64,000 nucleotides of DNA from Chloroflexi bacterium HGW-Chloroflexi-4 (GCA_002840715.1 PHBW01000007.1:43653-107652); one strand, 5' to 3'. Counted from the first letter of the stretch, positions 27,345 through 35,927 are shown. The notes: generated from the sequence alone by a model not told the origin. Translations and numbers: made by a program.

Positions 27345-28241
27345 ATGTCAAAACTTTGCTCAATGTCTGAAGCGGTTTCGTCAATAAAACCAGGTGCACA
27401 TATTTCGCTTCCCGGGTTTGCCATCACCAGGTGTGCAATGGCATTTGCACATGAATTGATCCGACAGCAGATCAAAGGCCTGACGCTTTCACAATGCGTT
27501 GGGGCTATGGATGCAGACTTGCTTGTAGGCGCCGGTTTGGTTAATAAAGTAATCTACGGTGGTGGTTCACTCGATCGTTTTGGCAGATTAGCCAACATCA
27601 ATCGGGGCATCGAAAACGGCACCCTCGCTGCAGATGAATACAGCAGCCTCTCCGTTGCTTTTCGCTATCTGGCGGGTGCGCTCGGCCTGCCCTTCATCCC
27701 GATCCGTTCTCTGATGGGTTCAGATCTGCTCAACCAGTTGAAAAACAAAGAAAGTGAAGATATTGCGTCCGTGGATGACCCCTTCACAGGCAAGGATTGG
27801 CTCGTGCTAAAACCGTTGATCCCGGACGTAGCAGTCATGCATGTTCAAATATCCGATGACGAAGGCAACGCAGTGATCCTCGGCCCAAAGTGGGATAACT
27901 GTGAGCAGGTCAAAGCCAGCGAACGGACTATCATCATTGCAGAGCACATTGTTTCAACCGAGATCATTCGTCAAAACCCAGAAAGCACTTGCATTCCGGG
28001 TCTCTTTGTGTCGCACGTGGTTGAACAGCCTTTTGGCGCCTACCCAACCTCGGTCTATCGAGAGTACGATTACGATTCTGACCATATGAAACTGTATGTC
28101 GAATCCTCCTGCTCGGAAGAAAAATTCGCTCAATACCTTCAGGAATACGTCTTTACCTGCAAGGATCACTGGCAGTTTCTGGATAAGATCGGGTCACAAA
28201 TATTATCCACATTACACGCTGATTCACTGAAGGGCTATTAG
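27345..28241 (+). CDS. CoA-transferase alpha subunit (glutaconate CoA-transferase type)
   Basis: This 298-residue protein resembles GctA and IpdA: HISLPGFAITRCAMAFAHEL near the N-terminus corresponds to the CoA-binding GxG region, followed by YGGGSLDRFGR and LPFIPIRSLMGSDL. It pairs with the beta subunit 16 bases downstream. Glutaconate CoA-transferases move CoA between carboxylic acids. The related IpdAB hydrolyses a ring-containing CoA ester in steroid breakdown, so a ring-opening role is a possible alternative. Confidence 0.85.
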   Translation: MSKLCSMSEAVSSIKPGAHISLPGFAITRCAMAFAHELIRQQIKGLTLSQCVGAMDADLLVGAGLVNKVIYGGGSLDRFGRLANINRGIENGTLAADEYSSLSVAFRYLAGALGLPFIPIRSLMGSDLLNQLKNKESEDIASVDDPFTGKDWLVLKPLIPDVAVMHVQISDDEGNAVILGPKWDNCEQVKASERTIIIAEHIVSTEIIRQNPESTCIPGLFVSHVVEQPFGAYPTSVYREYDYDSDHMKLYVESSCSEEKFAQYLQEYVFTCKDHWQFLDKIGSQILSTLHADSLKGY

Positions 28242-28257
28242 GAGTAAGGGAGCCATT

Positions 28258-29022
28258 ATGGTCATTGACTATTCACCTAACGAATTAATGGCAGTCGCCG
28301 GTGCCAGAGAGCTTCGCGATTCACAGGTCGTGGCTGTAGGTTTAGGCCTCCCTGTGGTTGCCTCTTTTCTCGCAAAAAAAACACATGCACCTAATATGAC
28401 CATCCTCTTTGAACTGGGAGTCATTGATCCTGAACCCGTTGATTGCGGTGTGGGTTTGGCGGATCCAAGAGTATGGTACCGCGCAAAAGTACTCAGCAGT
28501 TTTGTAGATATCCTTGGCTCTGTTCTTCACCGCGGCAGGGTAGACGTCGGCTTTTTGGGCGGGCTTGAATCTGATGAATACGGCAACTTGAACACAACCC
28601 TGTTGGGTGATCCAAAAGGACAATTCAAACACATGGTCGGCAGCGGTGGCGCCAATGATATTGCATCCAATGCCAAAAGCACCATCATTATCATGCGGCA
28701 TGAAGCTCGAAAACTCCGCAAAACCATCTCCTTCATCACCAGTCCGGGTTATTTGCACGGAAACGACAGCCGAAAGCAGGCAGGATTATGTGGCGGCCCA
28801 AGCCGGGTGATCACCGACAAAGCCATATTCGGATTCGATCCTGACTCCAAAAAAATAGTGCTCTTATCGATCCATCCCGGCAATACGCTTGAGGATGTGG
28901 TGAACACCATGGATTTTGAGCCGATCATTCCTGAAAAAATACCCTTCACTGAACCACCATCCGCGGAACAATTGCAGATCATCAGAGAAGAGATCGATCC
29001 AGGGAAGATGTATTTAGGATAA
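28258..29022 (+). CDS. CoA-transferase beta subunit (glutaconate CoA-transferase type)
   Basis: This 254-residue subunit resembles GctB/IpdB. The catalytic Glu is likely the one in MTILFELGVID (about residue 60), the position of the ESG/ENG motif in the family. GRVDVGFLGGLESDEYGNLNTT and GSGGANDIASNAKSTIIIM are further family stretches. With the alpha subunit it should form the active heteromer. The ferredoxin gene follows by 26 bases. Confidence 0.85.
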   Translation: MVIDYSPNELMAVAGARELRDSQVVAVGLGLPVVASFLAKKTHAPNMTILFELGVIDPEPVDCGVGLADPRVWYRAKVLSSFVDILGSVLHRGRVDVGFLGGLESDEYGNLNTTLLGDPKGQFKHMVGSGGANDIASNAKSTIIIMRHEARKLRKTISFITSPGYLHGNDSRKQAGLCGGPSRVITDKAIFGFDPDSKKIVLLSIHPGNTLEDVVNTMDFEPIIPEKIPFTEPPSAEQLQIIREEIDPGKMYLG

Positions 29023-29048
29023 CGACCCTCGAAAGGATAATTAACAAT

Positions 29049-29228
29049 ATGCCCTACATCGTAACTAGTGAATGTCTGCTTTGCGGTGCCTGTATCAGTG
29101 GATGTGATTCAGATGCCATTACAGAAGGTGAAACACAGGCAATTATTGATGTTGAAATCTGCATCGAATGCGGCACGTGTAAAAGCAACTGTCCTTCTGA
29201 TGCCATCATTTTTGAGAATGAGGATTAG
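29049..29228 (+). CDS. small 2[4Fe-4S] ferredoxin
   Basis: This 59-residue protein has two cluster-binding motifs, CLLCGACISGC and CIECGTCKSNCP, both CX2CX2CX3C, and the usual internal symmetry (DSDAI and PSDAI after each). AAAGGA precedes the ATG. It is the last gene of the nitroreductase and CoA-transferase operon and is followed by a strong terminator. It could serve the aldehyde oxidoreductase or an electron transfer step of this operon. The first motif lacks the Pro that normally follows the fourth Cys. Confidence 0.9.
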   Translation: MPYIVTSECLLCGACISGCDSDAITEGETQAIIDVEICIECGTCKSNCPSDAIIFENED

Positions 29229-29291
29229 AAAAAGCCATAACCTTTAGTTGATTATTCATTTCTCCTTTCTTCCTTTGTGCAAGCTGGTACG

Positions 29292-29340
29292 AAAAAGACC
29301 ACAAGAGCAATGATTAATACGCTCATGTGGTCTTTTGTTA
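29292..29340. terminator. bidirectional intrinsic terminator
   Basis: A stem with AAAAGACCACA and GAGC pairs with GCTC and TGTGGTCTTTT around a 12-base loop, followed by TTTTGTT on the plus strand and A/T-rich sequence on the minus strand. It separates the ferredoxin gene from the small XapX-like gene converging on it. Confidence 0.8.
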
Positions 29341-29362
29341 TTTTCTACTTTTTGTAAAAAAT

Positions 29363-29572
29363 TTATTTTACCGGCATTTTTATGAACAAATCCACTAATG
29401 CGCTTCCCACAAACATACCTATTAATCCAATAATTCCGGCAAAATCATGCGGTACAGGGATGGGTAATTTTAGTAATTTAAAAATCACCCCAATTAATAA
29501 TCCAACCAGTAAAGCAATCAACATAATAATCATTTTTGACATCTTCCTTTTTTCTTGTTTTGTAGATTCCAT
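29363..29572 (-). CDS. small XapX/DUF1427-like membrane protein
   Basis: This 69-residue protein has two hydrophobic helices (IIMLIALLVGLLIGVIF and FAGIIGLIGMFVGSALVDLF) separated by LLKLPIPVPHD, the turn typical of XapX-domain proteins. GGAAAG precedes the ATG at 29572. A second possible start 13 codons later also has a good site, so the exact N-terminus is open. Function of the family is unknown. Confidence 0.75.
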   Translation of the reverse strand: MESTKQEKRKMSKMIIMLIALLVGLLIGVIFKLLKLPIPVPHDFAGIIGLIGMFVGSALVDLFIKMPVK

Positions 29573-29663
29573 ATTTACTTTCCATTTATCTATCGGTTAG
29601 GCTTATGATTACATCTAAAACCATCTTAACAGGTGTCTCTTTCCTTAGCAATTCGATTTATGA

Positions 29664-29688
29664 TACAATCTATTCCTAAAAGGAATAG
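29664..29688 (+). promoter_or_regulatory. LysR promoter with overlapping operator (second copy)
   Basis: The extended -10 box TGATACAAT (29661-29669) is followed by the perfect inverted repeat CTATTCC-TAAAA-GGAATAG (29670-29688). It is nearly the same as the promoter of the LysR gene at 9764. Confidence 0.65.
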
Positions 29689-29700
29689 GTTGTAGTTGAC

Positions 29701-30576
29701 ATGGATTTTAAGCAAGTAAAATATTTCCTTACGATTGTTGACAAGGGTGGATTTTCAGGAGCAGCACAAGATCTCTTTATTTCGCAATCATCCCTTTCAA
29801 AAAGCATCATTTCTCTTGAAAAAGAATTGGGGGTTCTGCTTTTTGATCGCAGTAAACGGAAAGTTGCGTTAACTCCAGCAGGATCCGCTTATTTGAGCTA
29901 CGCAAAAAATCTTCAACAAATCTATCAAGACTTAATATTTGATCTTGGAGATTTTAAAAGCGTTTCAACACTAAAAATTGCAACTATTCCAGTTATTGCC
30001 CAATATGGAATCTCTAACTACATATCGTCATTTAAAGCCGCCCATCCAGAAATCCCTCTTAGTCTCGATGAACATGAGGCTTCAACAATCTTGCCTAGAT
30101 TGGATAGTCACGAACACGATTTGGCTTTTGTCCGTGATAACTACCTAGACAAAAAACAATATGACTTCCTTGAAATCGATCAAGATAAATTGCTGGTGGT
30201 AGTCTCAGCAAAGCACCAATTTGCCGAACGGACATCTATTACGTTATCTGAATTAAAGGCTGAGAACTTTATAATGTTCGAAAAAGGCACTATCCACCAC
30301 GAAATCGTTGTTGATAGTTGTAGAAATGCGGGTTTTGAACCCAGTATTACGTATTCCAGTTTACGAGTTGAAAGTATAGTCGGACTCGTTGCATCAAATA
30401 GTGGCATTTCTTTAATGATGGAAAAGGTTTTTAATTACAGTAAACACTCAGATGTGGTTGCCATTCCTCTTACAGAAAATATCGAAAGTAACATTGTTCT
30501 GGTTTGGCTAAAGGATAAGAAAACATCGAAAGCAGCAGGTGCATTTATTGATTTTATGAAACTAAACATATTGTGA
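29701..30576 (+). CDS. LysR-family transcriptional regulator
   Basis: This 291-residue regulator begins MDFKQVKYFLTIVDKGGFSG, a standard LysR helix-turn-helix, and continues with a periplasmic-binding-like effector domain. It is a close paralogue of the regulator at 9764, with long identical stretches such as LEKELGVLLFDRSKRK versus its counterpart. No divergent target gene lies next to it; its targets may be the operon to its left or itself. Confidence 0.92.
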   Translation: MDFKQVKYFLTIVDKGGFSGAAQDLFISQSSLSKSIISLEKELGVLLFDRSKRKVALTPAGSAYLSYAKNLQQIYQDLIFDLGDFKSVSTLKIATIPVIAQYGISNYISSFKAAHPEIPLSLDEHEASTILPRLDSHEHDLAFVRDNYLDKKQYDFLEIDQDKLLVVVSAKHQFAERTSITLSELKAENFIMFEKGTIHHEIVVDSCRNAGFEPSITYSSLRVESIVGLVASNSGISLMMEKVFNYSKHSDVVAIPLTENIESNIVLVWLKDKKTSKAAGAFIDFMKLNIL

Positions 30577-31056
30577 AATTATTAAATATCCAAAAAATCG
30601 TCGTATTCTCATCAACTATTTTTTGCAATCAAAGAAACAATTTTTTTCAAAACCCTAATAATCTCAAAACAACTTGAGACACCCATGGTCAGTCCACATA
30701 ACTGTCTCAAATCGTTTTTTTGCGTCTCATAATCTCTCATGTTTAATTCTAAGATAATGGTTTTAGAAACCGTTATTTTTTGGCAGGAAGATTTGTGATT
30801 CGTAATCTGCCATTATGCTTATAAGATGATAATGGCAAATATTACTCCAATTTATTATCTGATTTCTCGTTATTCTTTGTGAATAATTTTTCTTATTGAT
30901 TTGGATTTTCTCTCATGTTAAAATAGTTCATGTAATTCAATCTATTCACGCCAGGTCCTTTTGGATCAAACATCGCCGGGCTTGGCTGAAATAGTAACCT
31001 GAAGGTCTAAAGTACGCGAAATAAGATTGGAACGCACACCGCGCTGGGTGCTGGCG

Positions 31057-31096
31057 TAACCTGGAGGTCGTGCGTTCGAATCGCACCCCCGCTACC
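31057..31096 (+). pseudogene. 3' half of an initiator-type tRNA
   Basis: Forty bases match the 3' half of a bacterial initiator tRNA: 3' strand of the anticodon stem (CCTGG), variable loop AGGTC, T arm GTGCG-TTCGAAT-CGCAC, acceptor strand CCCCGCT and discriminator A followed by CC. No matching 5' acceptor strand or D arm is found upstream, so the gene is incomplete. Such 3' halves are common at integration sites of genomic islands. Confidence 0.6.
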
Positions 31097-31135
31097 TTGA
31101 ACTGTAATGTCCGCAAGGACACATGGTTCCTTAAT

Positions 31136-31165
31136 CGTCAGTCCCCAAAAGGACTGGCGTTTTTT
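31136..31165 (+). terminator. intrinsic terminator after the tRNA-like fragment
   Basis: CGTCAGTCC pairs with GGACTGGCG (one G-T pair) around CCAAAA and is followed by a run of six T. Confidence 0.75.
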
Positions 31166-31180
31166 GTTACTGTGTTCCCT

Positions 31181-31197
31181 GGCCTGACTGTCAGGCC
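31181..31197. repeat. perfect 17-bp inverted repeat
   Basis: GGCCTGAC-T-GTCAGGCC lies in the gene-free region. Its role is not known. Confidence 0.5.
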
Positions 31198-31268
31198 GGT
31201 CGAATCCCATTTGAGAAGCACGTCCAATACTATGAACCACATGAACTGGTGTTTTTTGAGGTCTTTTT

Positions 31269-31300
31269 TGAGGTGTGAAAAAAATTTTTCACACCTCAAA
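31269..31300. terminator. long hairpin with A/T-rich apex
   Basis: TTGAGGTGTGAAAAA and its complement form a stem of about 14 bp with a two-base apex. It could end the ROK kinase transcript (minus strand) as well as plus-strand transcripts. Confidence 0.5.
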
Positions 31301-31379
31301 AGACGATCAGAATATACGTTTTGACTATTACTTAATTGACCTGTACGAAGCCGGCATTGTAAGGAAGGATAAAACTTGT

Positions 31380-32261
31380 TCAATTATCGCTTGCCAAAGC
31401 TATTGCTCCAGCTAAACCAGAAAAGCTTTTTAATCCTGGTGGAATAATGTATACATCATTACAGTCTAATATTTCTTTTTTTGTCACATAATTATTTAGA
31501 TTTTCCTTCACTTTTCGACGAATCATTGGAAACAAAAAATCATTTTTCATCACTCCCCCACCTAAAATGATTATTTCAGGAGAGATTGTTAATATTAAAT
31601 TAGAAATACCTTCGGCTAAATACTCTGCTTCTAATTCCCATCCAATATGATCTGGAGATAAATCTTGACCCAGAACACCCCATCGTGCAAATATTGCCGG
31701 TCCAGATGCCAATCCTTCCATACAGTTTTTGTGAAATGGACAAATACCACTAAATTTGTAATCTATTTTTGATTGTCTAATTCTCAAGTGACCTATTTCT
31801 GGATGAGACAATCCATGTAAAGGTTTTCCATTTACGATTACCCCACCTCCAATACCCGTTCCAACTGTTAAATATACAATTGGATCTTTACCTTGTGCAG
31901 CTCCCCATTCGTATTCAGCAAGTGCTGCTGCATTTACATCAGTATCGATTACCACTGGAATGAGTAGTGCCTTTTCCAATTCGTGCAAGATATCAAAATT
32001 CATCCAATCCAATTTTGGGGTATTTGTGATGTACCCATAAGTTGTAGATTTCGGATTCAAATCAACTGGGCCAAATGACGCGAGCCCAATCCTATCTATT
32101 TTTATGCTCTTCCTTTTTGCTAGAAAATAGTCTACGACTATTGATATGGTTTCACCTGGAGATGTTGTTGGAATTTCTACATGATCAGTTATTAATCCCG
32201 AAGAATCACCAATACCAACTATAAATTTTGTGCCGCCGGCTTCAATTCCACCAAAAAACAT
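31380..32261 (-). CDS. ROK-family sugar kinase, probable fructokinase
   Basis: This 293-residue cytoplasmic kinase phosphorylates a sugar with ATP. It has the phosphate-binding GGIEAGGTKF at the start, DTDVNAAALAEYEWGA, TVGTGIGGGVIVNGK and the ROK zinc region GHLRIRQ ... CPFHKNCMEGLASG. GGAG lies before the ATG at 32261. It is the last gene of an operon with a GH32 enzyme, so fructose is the most likely substrate; glucokinase activity cannot be excluded. Confidence 0.88.
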   Translation of the reverse strand: MFFGGIEAGGTKFIVGIGDSSGLITDHVEIPTTSPGETISIVVDYFLAKRKSIKIDRIGLASFGPVDLNPKSTTYGYITNTPKLDWMNFDILHELEKALLIPVVIDTDVNAAALAEYEWGAAQGKDPIVYLTVGTGIGGGVIVNGKPLHGLSHPEIGHLRIRQSKIDYKFSGICPFHKNCMEGLASGPAIFARWGVLGQDLSPDHIGWELEAEYLAEGISNLILTISPEIIILGGGVMKNDFLFPMIRRKVKENLNNYVTKKEILDCNDVYIIPPGLKSFSGLAGAIALASDN

Positions 32262-32336
32262 TAGCACTCCTAATATCAAACAAACCAGTTATATGCGAAG
32301 TCATCGACTATGCGATGATTAAACTCTCGTTACTAC

Positions 32337-33785
32337 CTAAAACACGAGATCTGAATTTAAATCCCAGGCTTCAATATTTTTTACATCAATTGATCCACAT
32401 TTTGAATAAAAACCCCACCAATTTCCATTGGAGGGCGACGGATAGACTCTACTCGAAAAGCCGAGGGTCTCATTAATATAAATTTCAATGCAAGTGTGAT
32501 CAAAGATGATTTTTACATTGACCATGTTTTTAATGGGTTCTGGCAATTTGAATATTTGTAATTGAGATGGCTCACTCACTGCCAACGGAAAAAAATTGCT
32601 CAAAGTAAGTTCTGCCTGTGATTTGTTAATTTCAAGGCTATAACCACTTGAATAGTCTTTTTGACAATTAAATAATATTCCCGCTGTTGAACTTTGTGTA
32701 AGATCAAATTGCAGCGACACTTCCCAAGATTCGGGATGCTGGCCAACCAAAGCGGTTAAACCCAACTGATCATCTTCTGATAATCCTTGAATATGATTCC
32801 TTAATAATTGCCACTTGCCAACTGTGTAAACAGAGTCTTCGATTTCTATATTTAATGGTTTTTTTCTCATCCCTTTAAGTTCTTCAATCGCAGAAACACA
32901 CAGTTCATCACCTGTTCCTAATGAAAGCTGACGAGGAAATGCAAGTATTCCGCCCCATTTCCATGGACCGATATCATTTTTGGTTTCTCGATCGCTGATA
33001 AAACCAAAACATAATCGTCTTCCCTTATCATCGAGCAACGTTTTTGCAGCGTAGTATCGAAAATTATCTAAATAAAATGGGACGGTTTTTTTCCATTGAT
33101 CAAGACCGTTTTCGGACCATCGAACCTCAACACCAGCGTTTGAAAATAGCAGTAACCATCGACCATCAAGTTTAAAAAGATCTGGACACTCCAGTTTACT
33201 TGTATCCATTGGCATATATAGAATTTGATCGAACGACCAGTTCTGCAAATCGGAAGAATGGAGTTCTGCTATACAGCCGCAAAATGCTCTTGGTTTCCCC
33301 TCTAGCTCTGCAGTAACCAACATCCTAAAACCAGTTTTATCCTCGATAATGCAAGGATCCCTCCAGGCGGAGTAATTACCGGTAGAAAACGGCAAAAAGG
33401 GAATAACAATCGGATTTTGGGGGTCTTTTTGCCAACTGATCAAATCCTTACTGATCGCATGACAGATAGTCTGACGTCCTCCATCTGGTTCTGCACAACC
33501 AGTATAAAAAATATGAAAACTATTATTCCAATGTATAACAGACCCTGTCCAACAGCCATAGGCATCTGGGCTGGCGGGTTCAGGGATTAAAGCATCAGGC
33601 AGTAACTCCCAATGCAATAGATCTTTGCTGACAATATGCGCCCATCGCATTGTATTAAACGAAAATACACCAGGAGAGTTTTGGTAAAAAAGATGGTATT
33701 CCCCTTTCCAATAAAAAGGGATCGGGTCTCCAAAAATACCTGACTTTGGAGAATAATGGAGCAACACCTCTGGTTTTAAATTCAT
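32337..33785 (-). CDS. glycoside hydrolase family 32 (beta-fructosidase)
   Basis: This 482-residue enzyme has the five-bladed propeller and C-terminal beta-sandwich layout of GH32. The nucleophile is Asp20 in GDPIPF, a variant of the usual NDPNG motif. WRDP (Asp143) is the transition-state stabiliser, and LECPDLF (Glu199) the acid/base. No signal peptide is seen, so it works in the cytoplasm on imported sucrose, sucrose-like or fructo-oligosaccharide substrates. Context with an ABC importer and a ROK kinase supports this. Confidence 0.9.
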   Translation of the reverse strand: MNLKPEVLLHYSPKSGIFGDPIPFYWKGEYHLFYQNSPGVFSFNTMRWAHIVSKDLLHWELLPDALIPEPASPDAYGCWTGSVIHWNNSFHIFYTGCAEPDGGRQTICHAISKDLISWQKDPQNPIVIPFLPFSTGNYSAWRDPCIIEDKTGFRMLVTAELEGKPRAFCGCIAELHSSDLQNWSFDQILYMPMDTSKLECPDLFKLDGRWLLLFSNAGVEVRWSENGLDQWKKTVPFYLDNFRYYAAKTLLDDKGRRLCFGFISDRETKNDIGPWKWGGILAFPRQLSLGTGDELCVSAIEELKGMRKKPLNIEIEDSVYTVGKWQLLRNHIQGLSEDDQLGLTALVGQHPESWEVSLQFDLTQSSTAGILFNCQKDYSSGYSLEINKSQAELTLSNFFPLAVSEPSQLQIFKLPEPIKNMVNVKIIFDHTCIEIYINETLGFSSRVYPSPSNGNWWGFYSKCGSIDVKNIEAWDLNSDLVF

Positions 33786-33840
33786 ATCAATTCCTATCAG
33801 TCATGTCACATCAGATATGATGTACCATTCAAGAAAATTA

Positions 33841-34743
33841 TTAACCCTTTACGCTACCCGATGCTATACTTCGCAAAAAGCCCTTTTGAAACACGATAAA
33901 TAAGAGGACGGAAGGTAAGTTACTTAGGGTTGCATAAGCAAGAATTGGCCCCCAACGAATATCCATATTATAGAGGTAGGTTACTCCAAGTGTCAGTGGA
34001 CGGAAGGCTTCTGTACGAGTGACCATGAGCGGCCATAAATAGGCACTCCACAAGAAGATTAATTGGATAATTGCCACTGCCACAAAAGTTGATCGCGCCA
34101 ATGGAATAATGACCCGACTGAAGATCACAAAAGGATTGGCTCCATCCATGATTGCTGCCTCGTCATAGTCTTTAGGAATCTGTATAAAACTCTGGTAAAA
34201 AAGGTAGATCGAGAATGCATCACAGATAAAAGGAATAATCTGCACATGAAGGCTATCCAACCAGGATGTTGCACCATTAAACCAGGGTAATTTATTTGAG
34301 ACCATTAACAAGGGTACGACGATCGTTTCTAATGGCACGATGGTTAACGCCAGGATAGCTCCAATGATAAATTTCTTGCCTTTCCAGCGCAAACGAGCCA
34401 AAGCGTAAGCTATCATACTGTTTACAAACAAGCCAGAAACAATGGTTGTTAATACGATCACAATAGTATTCTTAAAATATGTTAGAAAAGGTATCCGGTT
34501 AAAGATATAAGCGTAGTTTTCAAGGTTTACATCACGCGGAATAAAAGCCCAAATAACCGATTTCAGATCATCGAAAATAAGTTTTTCGGGTTTTAAGGAA
34601 CCAACGGCCATCACCCAAAATGGAAATAAGAAGAAAAAAGCCAGAAGGATCATTACAAAATAATCTAAAAATAACAATGTTTTCTTTTGAAACCTGGCTT
34701 TTTGATTGTGACGCATAGAATTATCAACAACTTGTTTTCGCAT
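33841..34743 (-). CDS. ABC sugar transporter permease, MalG-like
   Basis: This 300-residue inner-membrane permease has about six hydrophobic segments and the EAA loop DEAAIMDGANPFVIFSRVIIP that contacts the ATPase. GGAG precedes the ATG at 34743, which lies four bases after the stop of the MalF-like gene; an earlier ATG would overlap it. No ATPase gene is in the operon, so a shared MsmK/UgpC-type ATPase encoded elsewhere is expected. Confidence 0.92.
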   Translation of the reverse strand: MRKQVVDNSMRHNQKARFQKKTLLFLDYFVMILLAFFFLFPFWVMAVGSLKPEKLIFDDLKSVIWAFIPRDVNLENYAYIFNRIPFLTYFKNTIVIVLTTIVSGLFVNSMIAYALARLRWKGKKFIIGAILALTIVPLETIVVPLLMVSNKLPWFNGATSWLDSLHVQIIPFICDAFSIYLFYQSFIQIPKDYDEAAIMDGANPFVIFSRVIIPLARSTFVAVAIIQLIFLWSAYLWPLMVTRTEAFRPLTLGVTYLYNMDIRWGPILAYATLSNLPSVLLFIVFQKGFLRSIASGSVKG

Positions 34744-34747
34744 GTGA

Positions 34748-35824
34748 CTACTCCAGAACATTCTCTGATTTGAATATTTTTCTTTGAGTAAAAGTCAAGA
34801 TCAGGATAAAGATGAAGAATACAATCGAAATTGCAGAAGCATAACCAATTTTCTGATTGCGGAAGCCCTCATTAACTGTATGCATCATAAGTGTCAAAGT
34901 AGACCCTTCAGGGCCGCCTTTGGTCATTACATCAACTTGGGTAAACAGTCTAAATCCAAGTATCGATGAAGTAATCACTACGTAAATAATCGTGTTTCTT
35001 AACTGCGGAATAACTACATAAAGGAGTGTTTGAAATGGATTCGCACCATCAATTTTTGCAGCCTCATAAGTGTCTTCAGGAATATCTTGAAGCCCTCCTA
35101 AAAAGATTACCATGAACAGACCTGAAGCCTGCCAGATCGTGTATAAAATAATTGCGAGCAATGCAGTGTCTGCACTTTGCAGCCATGGTGAAAACCCAAA
35201 AGCACCAAACGATATTTTTTGTAGAAGTTGATTAATTAACCCCTGGTCTGGGTTATATAGGAACATCCAAACAACAGAAGTTACAGAAATAGATGTAATA
35301 GACGGAATAAAGTAAAGGACTCGAAAAATGCTGACTCCCCAAATCCTTTGGTTGACTAACAAAGCTAAAAGTAATGAAATGATTCCGATTGCAGGAACGA
35401 TCATTAAAACGTATAAGGTTGTATTAATCAGTGCCCGATAAAAATCAGGATCTTTGGCAATTATTCCAAAGTGATTACCAAATGCGTTAAATTCAGTATA
35501 AAGACGAAAATCTTGATACTTTGGGTTCGCTCGGATGACATCCCTAACCCGAAAATACTGAATATTTCCTTTTTCATCAATTTGTGGTTTACCATTCTCG
35601 TCTAAAATTGGATCTATGGGGATTAGTTTTATGGCCAAAATACTATCATAGTTCTTGAGACCAATATATTCTGTGGGAAGTGGAGAGATTAAACGTTTAT
35701 TGGTAAAACTCCATCCTAGACCCATTACCAAGGGAATTATTACGAAGATAGTTAACAGCAGCAAAGCAGGTGAACTCATCAACCAGCCAAAAAAATTATC
35801 TTGTGAATACCCTTGTTTTTTCAT
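34748..35824 (-). CDS. ABC sugar transporter permease, MalF-like
   Basis: This 358-residue inner-membrane permease has an N-terminal membrane segment, a sizeable extracytoplasmic loop (about residues 45-135) and then five more segments. The EAA loop is EDTYEAAKIDGANPFQTL. AAAGGG precedes the ATG at 35824. The extracytoplasmic loop is longer than in most MalF/UgpA relatives, and lies where MalF contacts its binding protein. Confidence 0.92.
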   Translation of the reverse strand: MKKQGYSQDNFFGWLMSSPALLLLTIFVIIPLVMGLGWSFTNKRLISPLPTEYIGLKNYDSILAIKLIPIDPILDENGKPQIDEKGNIQYFRVRDVIRANPKYQDFRLYTEFNAFGNHFGIIAKDPDFYRALINTTLYVLMIVPAIGIISLLLALLVNQRIWGVSIFRVLYFIPSITSISVTSVVWMFLYNPDQGLINQLLQKISFGAFGFSPWLQSADTALLAIILYTIWQASGLFMVIFLGGLQDIPEDTYEAAKIDGANPFQTLLYVVIPQLRNTIIYVVITSSILGFRLFTQVDVMTKGGPEGSTLTLMMHTVNEGFRNQKIGYASAISIVFFIFILILTFTQRKIFKSENVLE

Positions 35825-35848
35825 GTTACACCCTTTCATTTTTCAACG

Positions 35849-35889
35849 GATTGGCAAGTTAATCCGCTTAAGGGTAACCTGCCAATCCA
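35849..35889. terminator. intercistronic hairpin between binding protein and permease genes
   Basis: GGATTGGC and GTTA pair with TAAC and GCCAATCC across a 13-base loop. On the minus strand it sits 24 bases before the permease start and has no T-run, so it probably stabilises the upstream message or reduces read-through. This makes more binding protein than permease, as in malE-malF. Confidence 0.6.
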
Positions 35890-35927
35890 TTTTTCAGTTT
35901 TTTCTTTCCTGCAATGTTGCTTTGAAA

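Larger units (their letters stand above)
30896..31165 (+). ncRNA. possible non-coding transcript carrying a tRNA-like 3' half
   Basis: A strong extended -10 promoter (TTGATT at 30896-30901, 17-base spacer, TGTTAAAAT with TAAAAT at 30919-30924) is followed about 235 bases later by an intrinsic terminator at 31136-31165. No convincing open frame lies between. The transcript would contain the tRNA-like fragment at 31057-31096, a GNRA-type hairpin TGTCCGCAAGGACA at 31109-31122 and a near-copy of part of the tRNA fragment at 30994-31007. It may be a functional RNA or the wreck of a tRNA locus. Confidence 0.35.
30577..31379. other. 803-base gene-free region with tRNA fragment and hairpins
   Basis: Apart from the elements listed separately, 30577-30895 is AT-rich. 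It has three TCTCA-containing stretches, including the pair TTGAGACA and TGTCTCAA at about 30673-30720, which might be remnants of a mobile-element end. Open frames around 31007-31383 are readings through the tRNA fragment and are not believed. Confidence 0.45.

Noticed and set aside
30660..30760. Repeated TGTCTCA/TTGAGACA stretches that might be a transposon end
   Set aside because: No matching inverted copies were found near 51148-51225, so they cannot be linked to the Tn7-like genes.
31007..31383. Open frames of about 80 codons on both strands
   Set aside because: They run through the tRNA fragment and hairpins and give the GGAIRTHD-type peptide that reading a tRNA antisense produces.
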